This document shows, one piece after another, positions 51,490 through 62,367 of a DNA stretch of 64,000 nucleotides. The notes below the pieces were generated by a model. The model was not told the origin of the DNA. It did not search any database and was given only the letters and a program-made list of their open reading frames with translations. Origin of the DNA: Bacteroidales bacterium (GTDB lineage: Bacteria > Bacteroidota > Bacteroidia > Bacteroidales > UBA932). Numbering within the stretch: the first letter of the stretch is position 1; each line of letters starts with the position of its first letter. The stretch covers positions 23,411 to 87,410 of the forward strand of contig JAKSJO010000007.1 in assembly GCA_024398125.1 (NCBI GenBank), read 5' to 3'. The translations under genes and the position numbers were made by a program.

Positions 51490-53032
51490 TCTTGTCCAGG
51501 AACCTGAAGGACGCAGCCTCCATGAGATGCTCCGGCAATATATCCCTGCAGCCGGCAAGATCAGCGATTGTCCGTGCAAGCTTGAGTATGCGGTGAAAGG
51601 CCCTCATTGACATGTTCATCCGCTGAAGTATCTTTTCCATAGCCTCACGGCCTTGCGGGGACAGCTGACAGTATCTTTCTATCTGTCGCGGGGTCATCTC
51701 CGCGTTCGAATGGATATCATCGTCCCTGAAACGTTCTTCCTGAATATCGCGAGCCCGCATGACCCTTTCCGCGATCACGCTGCTGCGCTCCCCTTTCTCA
51801 TGGCCCATCATCATTGCCGAAGACACCGGTTGCATCCATACATGCAGATCGATCCTGTCCAGGATGGGGCCCGACAGGCGACCGAGATAGGCCATTCGGC
51901 GCGACGGAGTGCAGGTACAGCGGTCCCCTTCCCCGTAATATCCGCAAGGACATGGGTTCGAGGCCGCCACAAGCATGAACGAAGCGGGATATTCGACCTT
52001 GGAGCGCAGACGGGAAATCATGACCTTTCGATCCTCCAGCGGGCCACGAAGCGCCTCGACCACGCTTTTCGGCATCTGTCCGAACTCATCCATGAACAAG
52101 ACTCCGTTCTGGGACAGGGTCACCTCCCCGGGCAGGATGGAGTCTCCCCCTCCACCGCCTATGATTGCCGCAAGGGATGCGCTGTAGTGAGGGGCTCGGA
52201 ACGGCCGGGACCGTATCAGACCGAAGCCTCCACGGCTTATTCCGGCGATTGAATAAATCTTGCTGGTCTCTATGGACTCTTCCATGGTCATTGGGGGCAG
52301 GATTCCCGCGATCGCCTTAGCCAGCGAACTCTTTCCCGATCCAGGCGGACCGACCAGAATCATGTTGTGATTGCCGGCACACGCAATCTCCGCACCTCTC
52401 TTTGCCCCTTCCTGACCGACTATGTCGGCAAAATCCGGAATGTCGAGATTTGTCGCAGAAGACTTGGGATGCTCGGCATCCCGACATTCCCGACTGTTCC
52501 AAATAAGGAGTTCGGAACTATCCTTCCCGCCGCCAAGTATATCCAGGACTTCCGTCAGGCTGTGTACTCCATAGACATCGATATCGCGGTACTCAACCGC
52601 CTCGAAAGCGGACTCGCGCGGGAGGATGCAGCCGTCAAAGCCCGCCTTTCCTGCATAGTCGGCCACGGGGAGTGCTCCAGGTACAGATCTGATCGACCCG
52701 TCCAGGCCGAGTTCGCCCATAACGACATATCTTTCAAGGAGGGGCAGGCTGCGCTGGCCGGATGCGGCTATTATGCCCAGAGCTATTGGCAGGTCATAAC
52801 CGCTGCCGTTCTTGTGAAGGTCGGCGGGGGCCAGGTTGATTACTATCTTCTTTCCTGGAATATGGAATTCCAGGGATTGCAACGCGGTGATTGTACGAAG
52901 AAGGCTTTCCTTCACGGCAGTGTCCGCAAGACCGACCAGATGGATTCCTATTCCGGAGACGATATCGACCTCGACGGTCACGCGGACGGCGTCGATGCCT
53001 ATGCATTTCGCACCATTGACATATACTAGCAT
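51479..53032 (-). CDS. YifB/ComM-family Mg-chelatase-like AAA+ ATPase
   Basis: A 517-residue AAA+ protein with an N-terminal ChlI domain (VYVNGAKCIGIDAVRVTVEVDI ... ITALQSLEFHIPGKKIVINLAPADLHKNGSGYDLPIALGI, about 1-100), Walker A GPPGSGKSSLAKAIAG (about 217-232), Walker B GVLFMDEFGQM, an Arg-finger region and the C-terminal Mg_chelatase_C domain. The SNPCPCGYYGEGDRCTC motif with its Cys residues is typical. ComM in Vibrio is a branch-migration helicase for integrating DNA; others have no known role. The start MLVYVNG at 53032 matches the family; 53053 would add seven residues. Confidence 0.9.
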   Translation of the reverse strand: MLVYVNGAKCIGIDAVRVTVEVDIVSGIGIHLVGLADTAVKESLLRTITALQSLEFHIPGKKIVINLAPADLHKNGSGYDLPIALGIIAASGQRSLPLLERYVVMGELGLDGSIRSVPGALPVADYAGKAGFDGCILPRESAFEAVEYRDIDVYGVHSLTEVLDILGGGKDSSELLIWNSRECRDAEHPKSSATNLDIPDFADIVGQEGAKRGAEIACAGNHNMILVGPPGSGKSSLAKAIAGILPPMTMEESIETSKIYSIAGISRGGFGLIRSRPFRAPHYSASLAAIIGGGGGDSILPGEVTLSQNGVLFMDEFGQMPKSVVEALRGPLEDRKVMISRLRSKVEYPASFMLVAASNPCPCGYYGEGDRCTCTPSRRMAYLGRLSGPILDRIDLHVWMQPVSSAMMMGHEKGERSSVIAERVMRARDIQEERFRDDDIHSNAEMTPRQIERYCQLSPQGREAMEKILQRMNMSMRAFHRILKLARTIADLAGCRDILPEHLMEAASFRFLDKISV

Positions 53033-53126
53033 TTCGGGCAGGTTTTCTTGCAAAACTTGCCGATGAAAAGATAAAAAAACGTCAAAAAGATAAAAACAGG
53101 GCGGAATTCCCGTATTTGTGGCGGAA

Positions 53127-53747
53127 TCAGAAACTCTTCAGCAGCAGAACCGCACCGAAAATACAGATTGCCACACCTGCGATACGGTTGATCCACAGAA
53201 GGACACGCATGTTGAAACGCGCTCCGACATGAGCAATCAGTCTTGTGATGAAATACCAGTAGGTAGCAGATCCCGCCGCAACGCCAAGGACCGTAAGGAC
53301 ATGGATCAGAGCGTTCTGGTCCGAGAGGTCCATATTGAACCCTGCAAACAAGGCAAGCATCACGGCCGGGCAGGCTGGATTGCCAAGGCCCATTGCGACA
53401 GCCTTTATGAAATTGTACGGATCATAGCTGTGCGAGCGGCGTGCCTCCTTGTTTTCCTTGATTTTGGAAAGGATCATCATGATACCCAGAAAGATGATCA
53501 GGATGCCTCCGACCAGGCTGATAAGATGCGCGTTCCTGTCGATGAGATCACCAAGAGATGATATGGCGAATACAGCTATGGTGGCGCAGATGGTATCGAC
53601 GAAGGTACCGCCAAGGCCGCATGAAAGGCCCGGCTTACGCCCGTCGCTTATGCTCTTCTGGACAGCCATAACAGCGACAGGACCTACCGGAATAGCCGCG
53701 ATAAGTCCAATCAAAGGCGCCTTGAGAACGAAGAAAAAATCCATCAT
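53127..53747 (-). CDS. LysE-family membrane exporter
   Basis: A 206-residue inner-membrane protein with about six helices. The N-terminal motif GLIAAIPVGPVAVMAVQKSISDGRKPGLSCGLGGTFVD is the LysE/RhtB signature. Further helices include LVGGILIIFLGIMMIL, AVAMGLGNPACPAVMLALFAGF and IAGVAICIFGAVLLLKSF. Members export amino acids or related molecules; the cargo is unknown. Two adjacent ATGs start the protein. The -7 box ends 4 nt before the first ATG, so the second may be the one used. Confidence 0.85.
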   Translation of the reverse strand: MMDFFFVLKAPLIGLIAAIPVGPVAVMAVQKSISDGRKPGLSCGLGGTFVDTICATIAVFAISSLGDLIDRNAHLISLVGGILIIFLGIMMILSKIKENKEARRSHSYDPYNFIKAVAMGLGNPACPAVMLALFAGFNMDLSDQNALIHVLTVLGVAAGSATYWYFITRLIAHVGARFNMRVLLWINRIAGVAICIFGAVLLLKSF

Positions 53748-53751
53748 GGCA

Positions 53752-53759
53752 CAAAGATA
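53752..53759 (-). promoter_or_regulatory. -7 box of the LysE-type gene
   Basis: TATCTTTG on the minus strand ends 4 nt before the first ATG at 53747, predicting no 5' leader. No -33 match. Confidence 0.5.
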
Positions 53760-53789
53760 GCCCTTTTTTGAAAAGTTTTCAGGAAAAAG

Positions 53790-53821
53790 TTTGGTAATTC
53801 AATAAATAGTCCCTACATTTG
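53790..53821 (+). promoter_or_regulatory. tRNA-Ala promoter
   Basis: TTTG (53790-53793), 20 bp, TACATTTG (53814-53821); the tRNA begins 15 bp later. Confidence 0.85.
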
Positions 53822-53836
53822 CAATCCAAACAAAAC

Positions 53837-55487
<1,651 letters not shown>

Positions 55488-55493
55488 CAATAT

Positions 55494-57065
55494 ATGGACA
55501 AGATTATCATTCTGGACTTCGGCTCACAGGTAACCCAGCTCATCGGACGCAGGGTTCGCGAACTGAATGTCTATTGCGAGATCCACCCTTTCAACAAGGT
55601 CCCTGCTTTTGACGAGACCGTGAAAGGAGTGATCCTTTCAGGCAGCCCTGCCTCTGTCCGCCAGGAAAACGCTCCTATCGTTGACCTGAGCGGCATCAAG
55701 GGCAAGTACCCTTTGCTCGGCATCTGCTATGGAGCTCAGTACCTCGCACATCATTTCGGCGGCAAGGTAGAGGCTTCAGGCTCTCGCGAGTACGGACGCG
55801 CAATGTTCAATGTAACCGACGCAGCATGCCCTCTTTTCCAGGGCGTCAGCGCTTCAAGCCAGGTATGGATGTCACATGGAGACACCATCACCGCGCTTCC
55901 TGAGGGAGCCGAGGTGATCGGTTCGACAAGCGACGTAGTAAACGCAGCATACCACATCAAGGGCGAGGACACATACGCAGTACAGTTCCATCCAGAGGTT
56001 TTCCACTCGAAGGAAGGTCCCAAGATGCTCGAGAACTTCGTAAAGGGTGTATGTGGCTGCAAGGGCGACTGGACAGCGGATTCATTCATCAGCACCGCCA
56101 TCGAGGAAATCCGTGCAAAGGTCGGCAACGACAAGGTCATCCTCGGACTCAGCGGCGGCGTCGACTCTACTGTGGCAGCAGTGCTCCTCAACAGGGCTAT
56201 CGGCCAGAACCTCACCTGTATCTTCGTAGACAACGGTCTTCTCCGCAAGAACGAGTTCGAAGATGTACTTGAGTCATACAAGGACATGGGCCTCAACGTG
56301 ATCGGAGCAAGAGCCGGAAAGCTTTTCCTCGACGCACTTGCAGGAATCAGCGACCCTGAAGGCAAGAGAAAGGCCATCGGAAAGACCTTCATCGACGTAT
56401 TCAATACTGAAGCAATGAAGATTGAGAATGCAAGATGGCTTGCACAGGGAACCATCTACCCTGATGTTATCGAGTCATGCTCAGTCAACGGTCCTTCAGC
56501 TAAGATCAAGAGTCACCACAACGTTGGCGGTCTTCCTGAGAAGATGAACCTCAAGCTCGTGGAGCCTCTCAGAAGCCTCTTCAAGGATGAGGTCCGTCGC
56601 GTAGGACGTGCTCTCGGCATCAAGGAAGAGCTGGTATCACGTCATCCGTTCCCAGGACCATCTCTTGGTATCCGTATCCTCGGAGAGATCACTGAGGACA
56701 AGCTCGAGATTCTCCGCAACGCCGACGACATTTTCATCAAGAGCCTCAGGAGCTGGCCTTGCGAGCTTCCTGCAGCAGCAGAGCCTCTGCGCACTGCAAC
56801 CAACCTCTATGATGCAATCTGGCAGGCAGGAGTCATGCTCCTTCCAGTCCGCAGCGTAGGCGTCATGGGTGACGAGAGAACATACGAGTATACAGTTGCA
56901 CTCCGTGCAGTAACCTCTACCGACGGAATGACCGCAGACTGGTTCCCATTCCCATACGACTTCATGGCGAAGGTGTCAAACGACATCATCAACAAGGTCA
57001 AGGGAGTCAACAGAGTATGCTATGACATCTCTTCAAAACCACCTGCAACAATCGAGTGGGAATAG
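55494..57065 (+). CDS. guaA: GMP synthase (glutamine-hydrolysing)
   Basis: Converts XMP to GMP using glutamine and ATP. The 523-residue protein has a class I glutaminase domain (catalytic Cys in [17 protein letters not shown], about 80-95; His/Glu in [13 protein letters not shown]), then the ATP-pyrophosphatase domain with P-loop [13 protein letters not shown] (about 217-229), and the dimerisation domain ending in KPPATIEWE. It completes the guaBA purine unit and is followed by a strong terminator. Confidence 0.97.
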   Translation: MDKIIILDFGSQVTQLIGRRVRELNVYCEIHPFNKVPAFDETVKGVILSGSPASVRQENAPIVDLSGIKGKYPLLGICYGAQYLAHHFGGKVEASGSREYGRAMFNVTDAACPLFQGVSASSQVWMSHGDTITALPEGAEVIGSTSDVVNAAYHIKGEDTYAVQFHPEVFHSKEGPKMLENFVKGVCGCKGDWTADSFISTAIEEIRAKVGNDKVILGLSGGVDSTVAAVLLNRAIGQNLTCIFVDNGLLRKNEFEDVLESYKDMGLNVIGARAGKLFLDALAGISDPEGKRKAIGKTFIDVFNTEAMKIENARWLAQGTIYPDVIESCSVNGPSAKIKSHHNVGGLPEKMNLKLVEPLRSLFKDEVRRVGRALGIKEELVSRHPFPGPSLGIRILGEITEDKLEILRNADDIFIKSLRSWPCELPAAAEPLRTATNLYDAIWQAGVMLLPVRSVGVMGDERTYEYTVALRAVTSTDGMTADWFPFPYDFMAKVSNDIINKVKGVNRVCYDISSKPPATIEWE

Positions 57066-57108
57066 TTGCGGTCCAGGAATGACATCCATTGACAACCAAC
57101 TATAACGT

Positions 57109-57145
57109 GAAAGGGTGACCTGCATCGGTCACCCTTTCTTTCGTT
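57109..57145 (+). terminator. guaBA terminator
   Basis: GAAAGGGTGACC and GGTCACCCTTTC are a perfect 12-bp stem around TGCATC, followed by a T-rich run. It also separates guaA from the convergent trp operon. Confidence 0.9.
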
Positions 57146-57167
57146 TTGTATGGATCAAGAAACCGAT

Positions 57168-57941
57168 TCAGGCTTCGAGGTTCTGGAAGAGGGTATCGAT
57201 GGCCTGGTCAGGATTGCCTGTTTCGTCAAGAAGCTGGACGAAGCGGCTTCCGATGATTGCGCCGGAGGCATTGTCCTGGGCACTTGTCAGGGTCTGCTTG
57301 TTGCTGATGCCGAAGCCGATCATGCGGGGATTCCTGAGGCCCATCGCATTGATTCGCCTGAAGTACTCCTGCTTTGCCTCGTTGAACTCCTTCTGGGCTC
57401 CTGTGATGGCTGCCGAACTGACCATATAGATGAAGCCGTCGGTGTTGGAATCGATGAAACGGATACGCTCCTCCGAGGTCTCCGGAGTGATGAGCATGAT
57501 GATTCTTACATCGTGCCTGTCGGCAATAGGCTTGAAGTCCCTGAGGTAATCCGCGAACGGGAGGTCCGGGATGATCACACCGTCGATGCCGGCCTCGTTG
57601 CAGGACTGGCAGAAGTTCTCGAAGCCATACTGGATGATCGGGTTGAGATATCCCATCATGACGAGAGGAAGGCTGGCCTTGCTTCTAATGTCCGCGAGGT
57701 CAGCGAACAGCTTCTTGAGGCTCATTCCGTTCTTCAGCGCCTTCGTAGCGGCATCCTGGATTACAGGGCCGTCAGCCATAGGGTCGCTGAAAGGGATGCC
57801 TACCTCGATCATGTCGACGCCATGCTTCTCCAGCGATACGATGACATCCGAAGGAGACACACCTGCGGGATGACCGGCGGTAAAGTATATTGAAAGCAGA
57901 TTTCTGCCTTTTTCCTTGAATAGCTTGTTAATTCTGTTCAT
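57168..57941 (-). CDS. trpA: Tryptophan synthase alpha chain
   Basis: Splits indoleglycerol phosphate to indole and glyceraldehyde 3-phosphate. The 257-residue TIM barrel shows [19 protein letters not shown] (catalytic Glu in the family EVGIPFSDP block, about 45-63) and the loop VIIPDLPF. The catalytic Asp lies in the same loop. Phosphate binding is by IGFGISNKQ. The open frame extends to 58064 inside trp[13 protein letters not shown] at 57941 is the true start, 1 bp after trpF. It is the last gene of the operon, while trpB is the first. Confidence 0.96.
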   Translation of the reverse strand: MNRINKLFKEKGRNLLSIYFTAGHPAGVSPSDVIVSLEKHGVDMIEVGIPFSDPMADGPVIQDAATKALKNGMSLKKLFADLADIRSKASLPLVMMGYLNPIIQYGFENFCQSCNEAGIDGVIIPDLPFADYLRDFKPIADRHDVRIIMLITPETSEERIRFIDSNTDGFIYMVSSAAITGAQKEFNEAKQEYFRRINAMGLRNPRMIGFGISNKQTLTSAQDNASGAIIGSRFVQLLDETGNPDQAIDTLFQNLEA

Positions 57942-57942
57942 G

Positions 57943-58581
57943 TTATATTTCTTTTTCGGAAGCCGTACAAGCTTCGTTTCTGTATTCTTTGATGAATCTC
58001 TCGAGCAACTCCACATCCTTGTTGGCCGGCGATATCTCGAATCTTGAGTTAAGATCCACACCACAGCATTTCGGATGGTGGAACGACCTCAGCCCGGCAA
58101 CGCTTGAAGGGCCGATCCCTCCACTGAGCAGGAACTGCGTCCCGCCATTGTAGGCGTCAAGTATGGTCCAGTCAAAGCTCGCACCGCTGCCTCCATACTG
58201 ATCGCATCTGGTATCGAAAAGGAACAGGTCCGCATGGCCCTCATAGGCCGCACAAAGCTTCAGGTCATCGCTTGAAGCGACACTGAACACCTTGATCACA
58301 GAGACACCAGCAGCACGCAGACTGTCGCAAAGCTCAGTGCTCTCGCTGCCATGAAGCTGGACAAAGTCAAGCCCGAACACCCCGACACGGGACAGGATCT
58401 CCTCTTCATCAGCATTCACGAACACACCGACCTTCTTGAGAGAAGCTGGCAGATAGTCTGGCCTTGAAGCGACATACCTTGATGATTTCGGATAAAAGAT
58501 GAAACCCATCATGTCGATGCCGAGACTCTCTACCGCGCGTATGTTCGCCGGATCGCGCATGCCGCAGACCTTGATCATCAT
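57943..58581 (-). CDS. trpF: Phosphoribosylanthranilate isomerase
   Basis: Isomerises phosphoribosylanthranilate to CdRP. The start [37 protein letters not shown] carries the catalytic Cys (residue about 6). The second catalytic residue, Asp, is in [20 protein letters not shown], and the phosphate loop is [12 protein letters not shown] length of 212 is normal. It overlaps trpC by 4 bp (58578-58581). Confidence 0.95.
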   Translation of the reverse strand: MMIKVCGMRDPANIRAVESLGIDMMGFIFYPKSSRYVASRPDYLPASLKKVGVFVNADEEEILSRVGVFGLDFVQLHGSESTELCDSLRAAGVSVIKVFSVASSDDLKLCAAYEGHADLFLFDTRCDQYGGSGASFDWTILDAYNGGTQFLLSGGIGPSSVAGLRSFHHPKCCGVDLNSRFEISPANKDVELLERFIKEYRNEACTASEKEI

Positions 58582-59366
58582 ATCTTAGAGATGAATTCAG
58601 CCAGGGCCTTTCCAGGATCAGCCTGCTTCATGAACTGCTCTCCCATGAGGAAGCCGCGGAAGCCAGCCTCACGGAGTTCACGGACAGTAGCCGGGTCGCT
58701 GAGACCGCTCTCGCTCACGAGGACGCGGTCGCCGGGCAGCTTGGACGCGATGTCGAAGGAGTTGCGCACGTCGGTCACGAACGTGCCGAGGTTTCTGTTG
58801 TTGACGCCTATCATCGATGCGTCGAAGTCACAGTAGTCAAGTTCCTTTTCTCCATGAATCTCCAGCAGGGTCTCCATCCCAAGCTCATGTGCAAGATTGT
58901 TCAGGCTGGCACATTCCTCCTTCGAGAGACAGGCTGCGATCAGCAGCACGGCATCTGCTCCGGCCTTGCGCGCCTCGAAAAGCTGGTAGGGGTCGATTAT
59001 GAACTCCTTGCGCATGATCGGTGTTTCCACCATCGGGCGCACTCTCTCGATGAACTCGAGACAACCGCCGAAATAGTCCATATCGGTAAGGATGGACAAG
59101 GCGGATGCTCCGCTTGCGGCGTAAGTTGGAACGACGTCCTCGGGACGGGCATCCTCATGTATCCACCCCTTGGAAGGAGAACGGCGTTTAAACTCCGCTA
59201 TGATGCCCGAAGACGACGAGACGAGCAATTCCTTCATCGAACGCTTCGGAGCGCAAGGAAGCGATGCTACGGCCTTTTCCAGCACATCTATATGCACGAG
59301 TTCCTTTGTCCTCGCGACCTCGATGCGCTTTGCTGCGACTATCTCCTGGAGAATATCCTTAGGCAT
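58578..59366 (-). CDS. trpC: Indole-3-glycerol phosphate synthase
   Basis: Closes CdRP into indoleglycerol phosphate. The 262-residue barrel starts MPKDILQEIVAAKRIEVA. The catalytic block is GIIAEFKRRSPSKGWI (catalytic Glu and Lys, about 54-69). IMRKEFIIDPYQLFEARKAGADAVLLIAACL and GVNNRNLGTF follow. It is stand-alone and not fused with trpF as in enterics. It is 3 bp after trpD. Confidence 0.96.
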   Translation of the reverse strand: MPKDILQEIVAAKRIEVARTKELVHIDVLEKAVASLPCAPKRSMKELLVSSSSGIIAEFKRRSPSKGWIHEDARPEDVVPTYAASGASALSILTDMDYFGGCLEFIERVRPMVETPIMRKEFIIDPYQLFEARKAGADAVLLIAACLSKEECASLNNLAHELGMETLLEIHGEKELDYCDFDASMIGVNNRNLGTFVTDVRNSFDIASKLPGDRVLVSESGLSDPATVRELREAGFRGFLMGEQFMKQADPGKALAEFISKI

Positions 59367-59369
59367 GTC

Positions 59370-60365
59370 CTAGCTGTTAAGTGCAACGTACTCCTTCATG
59401 ACCTTGAGGGCAGCACCGCTCTCGATCGACTCGCGCGCCATAGCAACGCAGTCCATGACTGAAATCTCAGGACGTACAAGGTTGATGGCGAAGGCTGAGT
59501 TTGCGATAACGACGTCCTTCTGGGCCTGGGTCGAGGTACCGTCAAGCACGCTGAGGAAAATCTTGAATGCCTCTTCCCTGCTCGCTCCACCTGTGATGTC
59601 GGCCTGGGTGTATACAGGAAGGCCGAGGTCGCTTGGGGAGAAGATTTCCTCGCGACGGCGGGTCTTGATCTTGAAGTCGCCGGTGAGCGAAATCTCGTCG
59701 TAGCCGTCGATGCTTGAGATGATGCCGTAGGTTGTGCCTACCTTCTCGTTCACGCTGCCATAGAAACGCATCTGCTCAAGGTTTGCGGTGCCAAGGAGCT
59801 GATACTTCGGACGGCATGGATTGATGAGCGGTCCAAGGAGATTGAAGAGGGTCGGAATCTCCATGGCCCTGCGGACCGGAGCGACATTCTTCATTCCCTT
59901 AGCGAACAGTGGGGCATGGAGGTATGTAAAGCCGCACTTTTCGAGGTTGCGCTGATGCTGCTCGGCATCAGTGTTGAGCTTTACGCCGAGGCCTTCGATA
60001 CAGTTGCTGGCGCCGCTGACGCAGGTAGCTGCGTATGCTCCGTGCTTTGCGACCTTGATACCTGCACCTGCCACTACGAAACATGAGGTAGTAGAGATAT
60101 TGAATGTATTTTTTCCGTCGCCGCCGGTTCCTACGATGTCAAGTGGCTCGTACGCAGAAAGGTCTACCGGAATACCGGTCTCGAGAAGTCCGTCACGCAT
60201 TCCGAGAAGCTCGTCCACGGTAACGCCACGGAGCTGCATGGCTGCAAGGAAGGCTGTGATCTGGATGTCGGAGCATTCGCCGTTGGCGATGCGGAGCATC
60301 ACCTGGTGTGTCGTTTCGCGCTCAAGGGTCTGACCGCTGACAAGTGAAGTAAGGATCTGTTTCAT
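59370..60365 (-). CDS. trpD: Anthranilate phosphoribosyltransferase
   Basis: Adds phosphoribose from PRPP to anthranilate. The 331-residue protein has the PRPP/Mg loop DIVGTGGDGKNTFNISTTSC (about 79-98), KHGAYAATCVSGASNCIEGLGV (the anthranilate-side loop in its Bacteroidota form) and the hinge TYLHAPLFAKGMKNVAPVRR. It is not fused with trpG. It is 10 bp after trpG. Confidence 0.95.
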   Translation of the reverse strand: MKQILTSLVSGQTLERETTHQVMLRIANGECSDIQITAFLAAMQLRGVTVDELLGMRDGLLETGIPVDLSAYEPLDIVGTGGDGKNTFNISTTSCFVVAGAGIKVAKHGAYAATCVSGASNCIEGLGVKLNTDAEQHQRNLEKCGFTYLHAPLFAKGMKNVAPVRRAMEIPTLFNLLGPLINPCRPKYQLLGTANLEQMRFYGSVNEKVGTTYGIISSIDGYDEISLTGDFKIKTRRREEIFSPSDLGLPVYTQADITGGASREEAFKIFLSVLDGTSTQAQKDVVIANSAFAINLVRPEISVMDCVAMARESIESGAALKVMKEYVALNS

Positions 60366-60375
60366 ATCTATCTGT

Positions 60376-60951
60376 CTATTTGTTTTCGTTTAGCCAGTTC
60401 GCAATCATGGTGCGGCCCTCCGGAGTCAGTACGCTCTCGGGGTGGAACTGAATGCCGCGGATATCGTATTCCTTATGACGCATCGCCATAATCTGGCCAT
60501 CATCGCTGAGCGCAGTGACCTCAAGGCAGTCAGGAAGGCCTGCGTGGTCGACCACCCATGAATGATAGCGGCCTACCTGAAAATCGCCGTCCAGGCCGTT
60601 GAAGAGCAGCTCGTCGCAGGTCTTGCGGCAAGGGGTCTGGATGCCATGGACCACATGATCCAGGTTGGTCAGGCTGGCACCGAAGGCCTCGCCTATCGCC
60701 TGGTGGCCGAGACATACTCCCAGCATTGGCTTTCTGCCCTTGTAATAAGCGATGGCGTCCATGAGCTTGCCGGCCTCCGAAGGGATGCCTGGGCCTGGAG
60801 AAAGGACAATCCTGTCATATTTTTCGAGATCTTCAAGCTCGAATCTGTCATTTCTCACTGTGTCAACCTCTGCCCCGAGTTCCTTGAAAAGATGGCTGAG
60901 ATTGAAGGTGAATGAATCGTAATTGTCTATGATAACGAGTTTCATGTCCAT
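60376..60951 (-). CDS. trpG: Anthranilate synthase component II (glutaminase)
   Basis: Supplies ammonia to TrpE. A class I glutamine amidotransferase of 191 residues. The nucleophile Cys is in LGVCLGHQAIGEAFG (about 80), the His/Glu pair in GIQFHPESVLTPEG (about 170). LSPGPGIPSEAGKL is the oxyanion block. The start could be MDMK or MKLVIIDNYDSF two residues later. It is 6 bp after trpE. It might also serve PabB-type aminodeoxychorismate synthase, but no pabB is here. Confidence 0.95.
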   Translation of the reverse strand: MDMKLVIIDNYDSFTFNLSHLFKELGAEVDTVRNDRFELEDLEKYDRIVLSPGPGIPSEAGKLMDAIAYYKGRKPMLGVCLGHQAIGEAFGASLTNLDHVVHGIQTPCRKTCDELLFNGLDGDFQVGRYHSWVVDHAGLPDCLEVTALSDDGQIMAMRHKEYDIRGIQFHPESVLTPEGRTMIANWLNENK

Positions 60952-60957
60952 TCAGTT

Positions 60958-62367
60958 TTAGAGGGTTTCAGCCAGGGTGATCGCCTTGCGGAGCGCACCG
61001 AGCTTGTTGTTTACTTCCTGGAGCTCATACTCCTCGTTGCTTGCAGCCACGATGCCGCCGCCAGCCTGGAACCACAGCTCGCCGCTGCGGCTTACGAATG
61101 TACGGATGGTGATGGCCTGGTTCAGAGACCCATCCATGCCTATGAATCCGATACATCCGCCATATGCACCTCTGTTATGAGGCTCATAGTCGCCGATAAG
61201 CTGCATTGCACGGATCTTCGGCGCTCCGCTCAGGGTGCCGGCAGGGAAGGTGTCGATGAAAGCCTTTAAAGGGTCCGCGTCGTTGTCCAGTTCTCCGCTG
61301 ACACGGCTGACCAGATGGATGACATGGCTGTAATACTGCATGTCCTTGTAGAAATCCACATGAACGCCATGACAGTTGCGGCTCAGGTCGTTGCGGGCCA
61401 GGTCGACAAGCATCACATGCTCTGCATTCTCCTTAGGGTCGTTGCGAAGGTACTCGGCATTGCGCGCATCCTGTTCGGCGTTTCCGGTGCGGCGGGTGGT
61501 GCCTGCAATCGGATCGATATACGCATGACGTCCCTGGATGCGGCAGTGAGTCTCCGGGCTTGAACCGAAGATGCGCACGCCACCCATGTCGAAATAGAAC
61601 AGGTATGGAGATGGATTGATGCTTCGGAGTGCACGGTATACCTGGAAGTCATCGCCCTCGAAGCTCTGGATGAAGCGGCGCGAAAGAACTATCTGGAATA
61701 CGTCTCCACGCTTGCAGTGCTCGATGCCGCGACGTATGTTGGCCTTGTGTTCCTCGTCGGTAAGCGTGCTGGTGAAATCTCCGCATGCACGGAACTCATA
61801 GAATGAAGAACGTCCCTCATTGATGGTCCTCTCAAGCTGCGCAAGATGATTCTGCTCTCCTTCCTTGAGAAGCTCGACAAGTGTCAGGCTGTTGTTGAAA
61901 TGGTCGAACACGATGACATACTTGAAAAGCACATAGAGCATGTCCGGTGCGTCATGCTCGCTTGCGACGCTGTCCTTGACGCCCACTGTAGGCTCGAAGT
62001 AGCGCACTGCGTTGAAGGTAGTATAGCCATAGAGACCGCAGTACTCAGAGCCCTCTCCGCTGATTTCAAAACGGTCCAGGAAAGCATGCATAGCCTCGTA
62101 TACCGGAGTGCCTTCAAGAGCATCGATATGCCCGCGCTCGGTCTCATTGGCCGCGTAGCGTGAGAGATAGTCTCCATGGGTAAGCTCGAAGGATGCCAGC
62201 GGGTCGACCGCGATGAATGAGCGGCTGTTCTCGCATCCATGATAGTCCGAGCTTTCCATGAGGATGCTGCGGGTGTACTTGTCCCTGAGACGGAGATATG
62301 CGCTGACCGGAGTGAGCATGTCGCCCATGATCTTCCGGCAGGCTGTATGATATGCAATCTTGCTCAT
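60958..62367 (-). CDS. trpE: Anthranilate synthase component I
   Basis: Makes anthranilate from chorismate. The 469-residue protein keeps the tryptophan feedback motif as SILMESSDYHG (LLES-type, about residues 34-44). The chorismate-binding domain has AYIDPIAGTTRRTGN, HVMLVDLARNDLSR, DTFPAGTLSGAPKIRAMQLI and GGIVAASNEEYELQEVNNK. Both feedback inhibition by Trp and transcriptional attenuation are therefore expected. The stop of trpB and the start of trpE overlap by one base. Confidence 0.96.
   Translation of the reverse strand: MSKIAYHTACRKIMGDMLTPVSAYLRLRDKYTRSILMESSDYHGCENSRSFIAVDPLASFELTHGDYLSRYAANETERGHIDALEGTPVYEAMHAFLDRFEISGEGSEYCGLYGYTTFNAVRYFEPTVGVKDSVASEHDAPDMLYVLFKYVIVFDHFNNSLTLVELLKEGEQNHLAQLERTINEGRSSFYEFRACGDFTSTLTDEEHKANIRRGIEHCKRGDVFQIVLSRRFIQSFEGDDFQVYRALRSINPSPYLFYFDMGGVRIFGSSPETHCRIQGRHAYIDPIAGTTRRTGNAEQDARNAEYLRNDPKENAEHVMLVDLARNDLSRNCHGVHVDFYKDMQYYSHVIHLVSRVSGELDNDADPLKAFIDTFPAGTLSGAPKIRAMQLIGDYEPHNRGAYGGCIGFIGMDGSLNQAITIRTFVSRSGELWFQAGGGIVAASNEEYELQEVNNKLGALRKAITLAETL

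Noticed and set aside
53033-53126. AT-rich stretch with two TATCTTTT-like blocks before yifB
   Set aside because: They miss the final G of the -7 consensus and have no fitting -33 box, so no promoter was called.
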